From an uncultured Anaerolineales bacterium (GTDB lineage: Bacteria > Chloroflexota > Anaerolineae > UBA4142), in NCBI GenBank assembly GCA_903825565.1, contig CAIKBD010000136.1, forward strand, positions 1 to 35,988: a DNA stretch of 35,988 nucleotides. The letters run 5' to 3'. Positions 17,438 through 25,225 of the stretch are shown piece after piece. The position numbers and the translations under genes were made by a program. The notes beneath the pieces were generated by a model that did not search any database, had not been told where the DNA came from, and was given only the letters and a program-made list of their open reading frames with translations. How positions within the stretch are numbered: the stretch's first letter is position 1; the number at the start of each line of letters is the position of its first letter.

Positions 17438-19564
17438 ATGCTGACCTTGTTCAACACTTTATTCGAAGTCACCCCCTATGCGATCATTTCGGCTGGCACC
17501 GCAATCATCGCGCTGATCGTTGCGCTGGTCGCGTGGCAACGTCGCACGGTGCCGGGCGGAACCTCGCTTGCCCTGCTCATGCTCGCCGCCGGTCTCTGGT
17601 CGGGCGGCGCGGCGTTCGAGTATTCCGCGCTCGACCCAGCCCAGACTGTCTTTTGGGCGCAGATCGAATATTTCGGCGGCGTGACTTGCCCAGTATTTTT
17701 TCTCCTGTTCGTTTTGGAATATCATCGTTTGGAACGCTGGCTCACGCCGCGCGTGATTGGCGCGTTATTCATCGTGCCAGCAATCACGCTGGGCTTGGTC
17801 CTCACCAATCAATGGCACGGTTTGATTTGGCCCAGTTTGCAAGTGAGTCTGGTTAATCCGCATCGCATCATTTATGGGCATGGTTTTGCTTTTTGGTTGG
17901 GCGCAATCGGGTATTCGTATCTGGTCTTGTTCTTGGGTTCAGCTTTGCTGTTGCAATCTGCTTTGAGTGTGTCCAGTTCTTATCATCGCCAAGTTCAACT
18001 CGTGGTAGCGGGCGCGGTGATTCCTTGGGTGGCAAATGTGCTGACCATCCTGGGACTCAGCCCCGTGCCCGATTTGGATTTGACGCCCCTGGTCATGGCG
18101 GTGAGCGGCACACTGTTTGCATGGGCAATTTTTCGATTTCATCTGCTCCAGGTTTTGCCGGTGGCGCACGGCTTGCTGATCGAAAAAATGCTGGATGGCA
18201 TGATTGTCTTGGACGCGCATCATCAAATCGCCGATGTCAACCCAGCGGCGCAAGCAGTGCTGGGCATGGACAAGGATTCGGTCATTAGCAAAACCCTCGA
18301 ACAATTATTGCCCCGATTAGCCGAGGCGGTAACGCAAGCCCTTGGCAATCAAACTTTTCCGATTGCGATTGCCTTGCAACGCAACACCACCCAGCGTTTT
18401 TTCGATGTCCAAGTTTCGCCCTTGATGGATGCAAATAATCAAGGGCTGGGATATTTGGTGATTTTGCGCGACGTGACCGAGCGGCAACACGTTGAGCAAG
18501 CCCTGCGCGAAAGCGAAGCCCAGTTGCGCGCGCTCGTTGATTATTCGCCAGCATCCATCATCAAATTCAGCCCCGAAGGAAATATCTTGTTGTGGAATGC
18601 GGCGGCGGAAAAAATTTATGGTTGGACGGCAAGCGAAGTTATCGGCAAGCCCTTACCCAGTGTGCCCACCGACAAACAATCGGAAAAGCTGGGATTCCAA
18701 AACCAGGTCAATCAAGGCGAGGTCATTCCGTACACCGAAGTGCAACGCCAACGCAAAGATGGTTCGCCGATTGATGTGGGCTTGGCAGTTGCGCCGTTGA
18801 AAAACGAGCAAGGTCAAGTGTATGCGCAGATGAGCATCTCGACCGACATTGGCGAATTGAAACGCGCACAAGCCGAACTCGCGCGCCGCGCGCAAACCGT
18901 CGCGTTGCTCGAAGAGCGCGCGCGCCTCGGACGTGACTTGCACGATTCGGTGACGCAATTGCTTTACAGCGTGATGCTCTTTGCCGATGCCAGCAAGGAC
19001 GCGGCGCAAAACGCCGACCTGGATTTGACCCAGCAATATCTATCGCGGCTCAGCGAGACCGCGCGCCAGGCGCTCAAAGAATTGCGCCTGCGCGTGTATG
19101 AACTGCGTCCCTCGGTGCTCGAACACGAAGGACTCGCGAGCGCGTTGCGGCATCGCCTAGCCCAGGTTGAACAACGCGCGGGTGTGCAAACCGATTTGAA
19201 TATCGCGTTGCCGCACGCTTTGCCCGCGCCCGTTGAATTGGCAATTTATTGGATTGCGCAAGAAGCGTTGAACAATGCGCTCAAACACGCCAACGCAACA
19301 CGCATCGCGCTGGCTTTGAACGCGGATGAAAATTCTTTGCGCTTGGAAATCGCCGACGATGGCAAGGGATTCGACCTGGACCTGCTGCAAGAACAAGCGG
19401 GAGTGGGGATGACCAGTATGCGCGAGCGCGCGCGCGACCTGGGGGGCGTATTCAACATCACGTCCGCGCCTGGTCAAGGCACGCGTATCCAGGTTACACT
19501 TCCTGGGTATATCCTGGCTCCCGCGCCAACTGAACTATCGAGCAAGGAGAACAAAACCCAATGA
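17438..19564 (+). CDS. Sensor histidine kinase, 7TM-PAS-PAS-HisKA_3 (NarL-type partner)
   Basis: A 708-residue membrane kinase. Residues about 1-230 form a seven-helix sensor of the histidine-kinase N-terminal 7TM type (FEVTPYAIISAGTAIIALIVALVAW, then FEYSALDPAQTVFWAQIEYFG). Two PAS domains follow (about 245-350 with VILRDVTERQ, and about 365-480 with KIYGWTASEVIGK). The HisKA_3 dimerisation helix has LGRDLHDSVTQLLYS, with the phosphorylated His at about 503. The HATPase domain shows the N-box ALNNALKHA, ADDGKGFD and GVGMTSMRERA. It phosphorylates the response regulator whose gene overlaps it by 4 bases (ATGA). The ligand is unknown. The kinase lies between a mobile-element scar and a terminator, so the pair is its own operon. 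Confidence 0.93.
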   Translation: MLTLFNTLFEVTPYAIISAGTAIIALIVALVAWQRRTVPGGTSLALLMLAAGLWSGGAAFEYSALDPAQTVFWAQIEYFGGVTCPVFFLLFVLEYHRLERWLTPRVIGALFIVPAITLGLVLTNQWHGLIWPSLQVSLVNPHRIIYGHGFAFWLGAIGYSYLVLFLGSALLLQSALSVSSSYHRQVQLVVAGAVIPWVANVLTILGLSPVPDLDLTPLVMAVSGTLFAWAIFRFHLLQVLPVAHGLLIEKMLDGMIVLDAHHQIADVNPAAQAVLGMDKDSVISKTLEQLLPRLAEAVTQALGNQTFPIAIALQRNTTQRFFDVQVSPLMDANNQGLGYLVILRDVTERQHVEQALRESEAQLRALVDYSPASIIKFSPEGNILLWNAAAEKIYGWTASEVIGKPLPSVPTDKQSEKLGFQNQVNQGEVIPYTEVQRQRKDGSPIDVGLAVAPLKNEQGQVYAQMSISTDIGELKRAQAELARRAQTVALLEERARLGRDLHDSVTQLLYSVMLFADASKDAAQNADLDLTQQYLSRLSETARQALKELRLRVYELRPSVLEHEGLASALRHRLAQVEQRAGVQTDLNIALPHALPAPVELAIYWIAQEALNNALKHANATRIALALNADENSLRLEIADDGKGFDLDLLQEQAGVGMTSMRERARDLGGVFNITSAPGQGTRIQVTLPGYILAPAPTELSSKENKTQ

Positions 19565-20205
19565 CCGAGCCAATTAAAATTTTGATTGTGGACGACCACG
19601 CGATTGTGCGCGAGGGGCTGGTGGCATTGATGGCAAGCAAACGAGATTTGCGCGTGATTGGGCAAGCCAGTAACGGCGAGCAAGCCGTGCGCTTGGCGCG
19701 CGAACTCAACCCCGATGTCATCTTGATGGATTTGCAAATGCCTGTGATGAATGGTTTGGATGCCACGCGGCTCATTCGCCAAGCCAATCCGCAAGCGCGT
19801 ATTTTGGTGCTCACCAGTTTCGCCGATGATGACCAAGTGGTGCTGGCGATTCAAGCGGGCGTCCTAGGTTATCTGCTCAAAGAAACGGCGACCCAGGAAT
19901 TGCTCGAAGCGATTCGGTGTGTCTATCGCGGCGAATCGCCGATGCATCCCGCCATCGCGCGCAAACTCGTCCTGGGTTTCAACAAGCCCGAACCCGAACC
20001 GAATCCGCTGACCGAACGCGAAACCGATGTGCTCAAATTGTTGGCGCGCGGTTGGTCTAATCAGGCGGTTGCCGATGCGCTAAGCATTAGTCTGGCGACG
20101 GTCAATTTTCACACGGGCAACATTCTAAGCAAACTGCAATTGGAAAATCGCACCCAAGCGGTGCTATATGCCTTGCGAAAAAAAATGGTGACGCTGGACT
20201 CGTAA
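19561..20205 (+). CDS. NarL/FixJ-family response regulator
   Basis: A 214-residue two-domain regulator. The receiver has acidic Asp11/Asp12 (VDDH), phosphoacceptor Asp57 (VILMDLQMPVMNG), the conserved Thr in VLTSF and Lys in YLLKE. A short Pro/Glu linker leads to a LuxR-type HTH: LTERETDVLKLLARGWSNQAVADALSISLATVNFHTGNIL. The start overlaps the kinase stop (ATGA), giving coupled translation. It is expected to activate or repress sigma70 promoters when phosphorylated. Target genes are unknown. The downstream exporter and small-peptide region is a candidate by proximity only, since a strong terminator separates them. Confidence 0.95.
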   Translation: MTEPIKILIVDDHAIVREGLVALMASKRDLRVIGQASNGEQAVRLARELNPDVILMDLQMPVMNGLDATRLIRQANPQARILVLTSFADDDQVVLAIQAGVLGYLLKETATQELLEAIRCVYRGESPMHPAIARKLVLGFNKPEPEPNPLTERETDVLKLLARGWSNQAVADALSISLATVNFHTGNILSKLQLENRTQAVLYALRKKMVTLDS

Positions 20206-20226
20206 CTCGGACAAGCCGAAAGCAAA

Positions 20227-20304
20227 TTTGAACCGCCAAGACGCCAAGCACGCCAAGAGAAAAAATATAAAATCTTGGCGCTCTTTGCGCCTTGGCGGTT
20301 CAAA
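20227..20304. repeat. REP-like long hairpin
   Basis: TTTGAACCGCCAAG (20227-20240) pairs perfectly with CTTGGCGGTTCAAA (20291-20304). An inner CGCCAAGA (20251-20258) pairs with TCTTGGCG (20273-20280). AACCGCCAAGacGCCAAG-type palindromes are, in my experience, scattered intergenically in many genomes. Position just after the response regulator stop is compatible with an mRNA 3'-end structure. Confidence 0.7.
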
Positions 20305-20386
20305 ATATTTTTGGGCAAGGATTTAACGCACAAGGTACTATCACCCGACCTATTATTTTTACTAGGTCACGCCTAGTGAAAACTCG

Positions 20387-20416
20387 AAAAGACTGCTGTT
20401 ACAAGCAGTCTTTTTT
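20387..20416 (+). terminator. Rho-independent terminator
   Basis: AAAAGACTGCT (20387-20397) pairs with AGCAGTCTTTT (20404-20414) around a 6-nt loop GTTACA, ending in six Ts (20411-20416). A smaller hairpin ACTAGG/CCTAGT lies just before it (20361-20377). Together they close the two-component operon and insulate the next gene set. Confidence 0.9.
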
Positions 20417-20505
20417 GTTAGCCCCACTCTAGTGAAAAAAATGTTACGCGCACGCGCCGAATCGCGTACAGTTCAAGCAGATTTTATTTTGCGCGACAAG
20501 GAGGC

Positions 20506-20898
20506 GTGTTGGAAAACAGTGGCGTTTTGCTCGTCGCCAAAGCAGGTCCATTCGGCGACGCCTTGTCTAATCTCATTTCTCCTGTTCTTGCAATTCCCCA
20601 GCCCTTGCGCGCTGAAACGGGTTTACTTGCGCTTAAACTCATTCGTCAAGCGTCGCCTCAACTCGTCATTATCGCCAGCAGTATTGCGGACAGCGAAACA
20701 ATCGAACTGGTGCGCCAAATCAAGCAAACCACGCCGAGTGTGAAATGCCTCGTTTTGACCGAGACCGTCTATCAAGCCGATCAAGCGCGCGCGGCAGGCG
20801 CGGACGAAAGTGTGTTTAGTCATCTCTCCGCCGCGCAATTGATAACGACGATTCAACGCCATTTGCGCGCAACGTCCGCGTATCATCCCACCGAGTAA
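20506..20898 (+). CDS. Degenerate receiver-domain (pseudo-receiver) protein
   Basis: This 130-residue protein has the alternating alpha/beta pattern of a CheY-like receiver: GVLLVAK, then ALKLIRQASPQLVIIASS, VKCLVLTET, and AGADESVFSHLSAAQLITTIQRHL. The phosphoacceptor Asp is replaced (LVIIASS where LVLLD is usual), the acidic pair near the N-terminus is missing, and no Lys follows the AGAD segment. It is therefore probably not phosphorylated and may serve as a protein-binding module. AAGGAGG (20498-20504) sits just before the start. TTG 20509 is better spaced than GTG 20506, so the exact start is open. Only 7 bases separate it from the ABC exporter gene, suggesting a functional link. Confidence 0.7.
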   Translation: MLENSGVLLVAKAGPFGDALSNLISPVLAIPQPLRAETGLLALKLIRQASPQLVIIASSIADSETIELVRQIKQTTPSVKCLVLTETVYQADQARAAGADESVFSHLSAAQLITTIQRHLRATSAYHPTE

Positions 20899-20905
20899 AA
20901 CGAAA

Positions 20906-23038
20906 ATGTCTGTGCTTGCTGATGCAACCTGGGACCCTGGGCATTTGAACGAAGCATTGGAGACGCTCGCGCGTCAAGCCAATCTCGTCGCGCGCGCCAC
21001 GCCCGCGTTGAAAACCAACCCAGGTCGCGCCGCCGCGCTCGCGAATGCCGATGACGACACGCGCGCGCACTGGGTCGAACAAGCGGCGCAACACCTGGGC
21101 ATCGAAGCCGAACCTGTCGTCGCGCTGCATTCCCAGGTTGAGTTGTTCATCGAACGCGCCGCGCCTGCGCTCGTGACGATTCGCCACGCCGAGACCCAGG
21201 GTTATCTCGCAATGCTTAAAGGCGGACGCACGGTGACGCTGATTGCGCCCGACCTCACGCGCCGCAAAATTTCCGCCGCCGCGTTGCGCGAGGCACTGTG
21301 CGCCGAAATCGAAACGCCGTACCTTGAGCCGCTCGCCGAGGTACTGGCGAATGTGCGCGTGCCCGAACAACGCCGCGCCCAGGTTCGGCAAACCGTGCTC
21401 GCGCAACAACTGAGCACTAGCCCGATTGTCCACGGTTGGCTGTTGCGCCTCGCGCCGCGCGGTGTGACCTGGGCGCACCTGGCTCACAGCGGCACGCCGA
21501 TATTGTTCGCGGCGCTCATCGCGCTTGCGCTCGTGCAACAAGGTGTGACGATTGTGAACTGGGGCGTAATCGGGCGCGGCGCACTGCAAGGTTCATTCGA
21601 GTGGGCGTGGTTGTGGGCGTGGGCGCTCGTGATGGTGATGGGCGTGCCATTGCAAATGCTTTCGTCCGTTGTCGGTGCGCGCTTGAGTGTGATTGTCAGC
21701 AGTCTGTTCAAAAACACCTTGTTGTTCGGAATGTTGCAATTGCACCCCGAAGAAATTCGCCATCAAGGGATTGGACAATTTCTCAATCGCGTGATGGATG
21801 CGGGCGTCGTCGAAAGCGGTTCCTTGTCGGGCGTGTTGACGATTTTCTTTTCGATAATTCAGGTGGCAACCGCGCTCGGTGTGCTGTCGCTCGGCGTCGG
21901 GGGCTGGGTCAGTATGGGCTTGCTCGCGCTCATCACTCTCGGCATCGGCATCCTGGGTTGGCAAATGTGGCGGAGCAACGAAACCTGGGTGGACACGTAT
22001 CGCGGAATGACCAATCACCTGGTCGAGCAGATGGTTGGTTATCGCACCAAGCTCGCGCAACAGGATGCGGCGTTGTGGCACACGGACGAGGACGCCGAAC
22101 TCGCGCAGTACGTGGGCGCATCGGAACACGCCGCGCGCACGAGCAACTGGCTCGCCGCATTGCCGCGCGTGTGGATGATTGCGGGGCTTGCCAGCATCCT
22201 GCCCGCCATCGTTTGGCAAACCGTCGCGCCGACGACAATTGCGTTGAGTCTGGGCGGCATTCTGCTCGCCGAGCAAGCATTGAACGTCATCGTCGCCAAC
22301 ATTCACAATCTCATTTCGTTTGCCAAAGCGTGGCAACAAATCAAGCCCTTGTTCGACGCCGCGCAACGCGCCACCGACCCAGGTTTGATGTTGAACGATT
22401 TGGGCGCGGCGCAAACGCAAAACGATTCCGCGCTCGTCACTTTGCGCGAGGTTGCGTTTCGTTATCGCGAGCGCGGACGCCTGGCTCTGCGCGATGCGTC
22501 GCTCGAAATTTTTGACGGCGACCGCGTGATTATCCAGGGCGGGTCGGGCGGCGGCAAGTCAACGCTTGCGGCGGTGGTGGCGGGCTTGCGCGTGCCCGAA
22601 TCGGGTTTGCTTTTATTGCGCGGCTATGACCGCGCGAGTGTGGGGCTGGACGAATGGCGCAAGCGCGTGGTCGTCGCGCCGCAATTTCACGAGAACCACG
22701 TGTTCACCGAAACGTTCGCGTTTAATTTGTTGATGGGACGCCATTGGCCCCCCAGCGAAGAGGACACCGCCGAAGCGATGCAAGTGTGCGAAGAACTGGG
22801 TCTGGGCGAATTGATTGCGCGAATGCCATCGGGCTTGTCGCAAATGGTGGGCGAGAGCGGTTGGCAATTATCGCACGGCGAGCGGAGCCGCTTGTTTATC
22901 GCGCGCGCGTTACTGCAACGCGCCGACCTAATTATTCTCGACGAAAGTTTTGCCGCGCTCGACCCAGAAAACCTGGAACGCGCGTTGCGATGTGTGCTCA
23001 ATCGCGCGGCGTCGCTCGTGGTCATCGCGCATCCTTAA
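20906..23038 (+). CDS. ABC exporter with degenerate C39-like N-terminal domain
   Basis: A 710-residue peptide/bacteriocin-exporter-like half transporter. Residues about 1-190 have the rhythm of a C39 peptidase domain (ARQANLVARATP, then VELFIERAAPALVTIRH, then GRTVTLIAPDLTRRKIS). There is no Cys at the catalytic position, and the only Cys of the domain is far away in a helix. About six membrane helices span 200-460. The ATPase has Walker A GGSGGGKST (about 545), signature LSHGERSR (about 655), Walker B LIILDES (about 675) and H-loop IAHP at the extreme C-terminus. Known C39 transporters cut and export double-Gly-leader peptides, and inactive C39-like domains bind substrate only. It is the best local candidate to export the tagged small proteins at 27638-35913. 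This is inference. Confidence 0.85.
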   Translation: MSVLADATWDPGHLNEALETLARQANLVARATPALKTNPGRAAALANADDDTRAHWVEQAAQHLGIEAEPVVALHSQVELFIERAAPALVTIRHAETQGYLAMLKGGRTVTLIAPDLTRRKISAAALREALCAEIETPYLEPLAEVLANVRVPEQRRAQVRQTVLAQQLSTSPIVHGWLLRLAPRGVTWAHLAHSGTPILFAALIALALVQQGVTIVNWGVIGRGALQGSFEWAWLWAWALVMVMGVPLQMLSSVVGARLSVIVSSLFKNTLLFGMLQLHPEEIRHQGIGQFLNRVMDAGVVESGSLSGVLTIFFSIIQVATALGVLSLGVGGWVSMGLLALITLGIGILGWQMWRSNETWVDTYRGMTNHLVEQMVGYRTKLAQQDAALWHTDEDAELAQYVGASEHAARTSNWLAALPRVWMIAGLASILPAIVWQTVAPTTIALSLGGILLAEQALNVIVANIHNLISFAKAWQQIKPLFDAAQRATDPGLMLNDLGAAQTQNDSALVTLREVAFRYRERGRLALRDASLEIFDGDRVIIQGGSGGGKSTLAAVVAGLRVPESGLLLLRGYDRASVGLDEWRKRVVVAPQFHENHVFTETFAFNLLMGRHWPPSEEDTAEAMQVCEELGLGELIARMPSGLSQMVGESGWQLSHGERSRLFIARALLQRADLIILDESFAALDPENLERALRCVLNRAASLVVIAHP

Positions 23039-23041
23039 CGA

Positions 23042-23099
23042 GTAGGGGCAACCCTGTGTGGTTGCCCACCCAGGGCGAGCACATAGGCATCGCCCCTAC
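23042..23099. repeat. REP/MITE-like multi-hairpin repeat
   Basis: Outer arms GTAGGGGC (23042-23049) and GCCCCTAC (23092-23099) enclose a hairpin GGGCAACC-CTGTGT-GGTTGCCC (23046-23067) and a second GGGCGA/TCGCCC pairing. The roughly 60-base GTAGGGGCnnCCCTGTGTGG... unit looks like a dispersed non-autonomous repeat. It occupies the gap after the exporter gene. Confidence 0.65.
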
Positions 23100-23139
23100 G
23101 AATTCATTTCGTTCGAGTCCAAGCACGATAGGAGAAAAA

Positions 23140-24201
23140 ATGTTACTCAACAATACCTTGCAAGCCATCACCTACATTTTGTGGGCGGGCTTTGGTCTTT
23201 TGATTTTGATTTACACCGTGACGGCGGCGAATCGGCGCACCCTGGGTCTCGCCATCCCAGGTTTGATTGTGCGAGCTGGGTTTTCATCGCTCGCCGCGTT
23301 GTTGATTATCACCTACGTCAACGCGAGCGCGGCGTACATCGAGCCGCAAGAAGTAGGCGTTGTGCTCTCCACCATCGCGCCCGACGGCTATTATGACCGA
23401 CCTCTGCGTTCGGGCTTGCGGTGGGTTGTGCCGATGCTCGAACAAATCAAACGCTATCCCATTTCCTGGCAAACGTACACGATGGCGGCGAGTCCGAACG
23501 AAGGACAAAAAGTGGGCGACGATTCCATCAAGGCGCGCACCTCGGATGGACAAGAAGTCGCGCTCGATTGTTCGCTCATCTTTCAACTCGACCCCGACCA
23601 GGTGATGCGGATTCACATTGATTGGCAAGGTCGCTACATCGAAGATTTTGTGCGCCCCGTGACGCGCGGCATTGTGCGCTCGATTGTGTCCCAGTATACC
23701 GCCGACGAAGTGAACAGCGGCAAACGCACCGACCTGGAACGCGATATCAATCGGCAACTGCGCGAAACATTTCAGGACAAGGGTTTTAACGTAGACCGTT
23801 TCATTTTACGCAACGTCGCCTTTTCGTCCGAGTACGCCAACTCGATTGAAATGAAACAAGTCGCGCTCCAAGAAATTATCCAGACCGACCATCAAGCCGA
23901 CCAAGCGCGTCGCCGCGCGCAAGGCGAGGCGGATGCCGTGCTCATCAAAGCCAAAGCTGACGCTGAAGCGATTCGGTTGACGGCAGATGCGCTCAAGCAA
24001 AACAAGGATGTGCTGACGTACGAGTACATCAACAAACTGTCGCCGAATGTGCGCGTGATGCTCGTGCCGAACAATGCGCCGTACATCTTGCCCTTGAACG
24101 ATTTGAATCCTGGCGACCTGGGCACGCCGACACCCAGTCCCAGCATCACGCGCACGCCGACCATCACCGCCACGCGCACCATCACGCCGACGGGACGCTA
24201 G
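23140..24201 (+). CDS. SPFH/prohibitin-domain membrane protein
   Basis: A 353-residue protein. Two N-terminal hydrophobic segments (about 10-30 and 40-60) lead into an SPFH domain: YIEPQEVGVVLSTIAPDGYYDRPLRSGLRWVVP, VALDCSLIFQLDPDQV, then VRPVTRGIVRSIVSQYTADEV. A charged coiled-coil (DQARRRAQGEADAVLIKAKADAEAIRL) is typical of flotillin/prohibitin/HflK-like scaffolds. The C-terminal tail is Thr/Pro-rich. The start is ATG 23140 with AGGAG 6 bases upstream; an upstream-extended frame would overlap the exporter gene and lacks homology. SPFH proteins organise membrane patches and proteases. Next to an exporter it may scaffold the complex, which is speculative. Confidence 0.88.
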   Translation: MLLNNTLQAITYILWAGFGLLILIYTVTAANRRTLGLAIPGLIVRAGFSSLAALLIITYVNASAAYIEPQEVGVVLSTIAPDGYYDRPLRSGLRWVVPMLEQIKRYPISWQTYTMAASPNEGQKVGDDSIKARTSDGQEVALDCSLIFQLDPDQVMRIHIDWQGRYIEDFVRPVTRGIVRSIVSQYTADEVNSGKRTDLERDINRQLRETFQDKGFNVDRFILRNVAFSSEYANSIEMKQVALQEIIQTDHQADQARRRAQGEADAVLIKAKADAEAIRLTADALKQNKDVLTYEYINKLSPNVRVMLVPNNAPYILPLNDLNPGDLGTPTPSPSITRTPTITATRTITPTGR

Positions 24202-24212
24202 GACAAGTAAAA

Positions 24213-25220
24213 ATGCAAAAGCTAAAAGATGCAAGTGTTTGCCCAACTCAACGCCGACGCGCGTCACACTATCTCACTTTATATTTTTTACTTTTTACTT
24301 TTTACTTGACCACCGCTTGCGCGGCGTTTGGCGACACGTGTCCAGCCAATTGCGCGCACCTGAATTTGACGAATAAAAATTTTGCGGGCGCGAACCTGGC
24401 GCGTGCGCAATTTATGGAAGCCAATTTGCGCCAAGCGCGTTTTGCCAATGCCGATTTGAGCGGCGCGGATTTTTCGGGCGCGAAATTAATTCAAGCCGAT
24501 TTGCGGAACACGAATTTGCAAAACGCGCGCTTGATTGGCGCCGACCTCACGCAAGCCAACCTGGGTGAAGCGAACCTGGAATACGCCAACCTGGGAAGCG
24601 CGAATCTCAAAAGCGCGAACCTGGTGCGCGCCGATTTGCGCGGCATCCAAGCCACCTACCTCGATTTGACGGACGCGCAGTTGAACGGCGCGAATCTCAG
24701 CGGAATGGATTTGGCGGCGTGTGTTTTTCAAGGCACCAAATTGTCCACCGCCAATTTGAGCGGCAGTAATTTGGCGGGCAGTTCGCTCAGCCGCGCCGAC
24801 CTGAGCGGCGCACTGTTGATTCGCGCAACCTTCGCGGGCGCGTGGCTCAACCTGGCAAACCTGACGAGCGCGAATGGGCATAACGCGGTGATGAATGGCG
24901 CGAGTTTGTACGGCGCGAACCTGGCGGGCGCGGATTTGAGCGCGACCCAGTTACGCGGCGCAATGCTGGTCGGCGCGCAACTGAATGGCGCCGATTTGCG
25001 CGATGCGGATTTGCGCGGCGCGGTGCTGAATTATGACCCCGCCAATTTCAACCTGGGCGATGCCGTCCAAGACCCCGTTGTGATGGAATTGAATCAAGCG
25101 GCGCGGCAATCGTTGAATCGAAATGCGGATTTGCGCGGCGCGCGTTACAACCGCGCGACGCAATGGCCCCAGGGTTATCGCGTGCCGAACGAAGCGACCC
25201 TGGTGGAAGATACGCCCTGA
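24213..25220 (+). CDS. Pentapeptide-repeat lipoprotein (copy 1)
   Basis: A 335-residue protein. A hydrophobic signal (YLTLYFLLFTFYLTTAC) ends in a lipobox, followed by CPANC and about 40 tandem A(D/N)Lxx pentapeptides such as ANLARAQFMEANLRQARF. These build a right-handed quadrilateral beta-helix. The lipobox places the mature helix outside the membrane. The N-terminus before the hydrophobic core is unusually long and basic. The C-terminus ends in a short TQWPQGYRVP segment found after such helices. A second related lipoprotein lies at 26438 with a periplasmic-binding-type lipoprotein between them. Pentapeptide helices are known as protein-interaction scaffolds; the function here is unknown. 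Confidence 0.88.
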   Translation: MQKLKDASVCPTQRRRASHYLTLYFLLFTFYLTTACAAFGDTCPANCAHLNLTNKNFAGANLARAQFMEANLRQARFANADLSGADFSGAKLIQADLRNTNLQNARLIGADLTQANLGEANLEYANLGSANLKSANLVRADLRGIQATYLDLTDAQLNGANLSGMDLAACVFQGTKLSTANLSGSNLAGSSLSRADLSGALLIRATFAGAWLNLANLTSANGHNAVMNGASLYGANLAGADLSATQLRGAMLVGAQLNGADLRDADLRGAVLNYDPANFNLGDAVQDPVVMELNQAARQSLNRNADLRGARYNRATQWPQGYRVPNEATLVEDTP

Positions 25221-25225
25221 AAAAA

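Noticed and set aside
22744-23139. Upstream extension of the SPFH gene
   Set aside because: The longer frame overlaps the exporter ATPase in another frame and has low-complexity basic content. ATG 23140 has a good ribosome site and starts at the first membrane helix.
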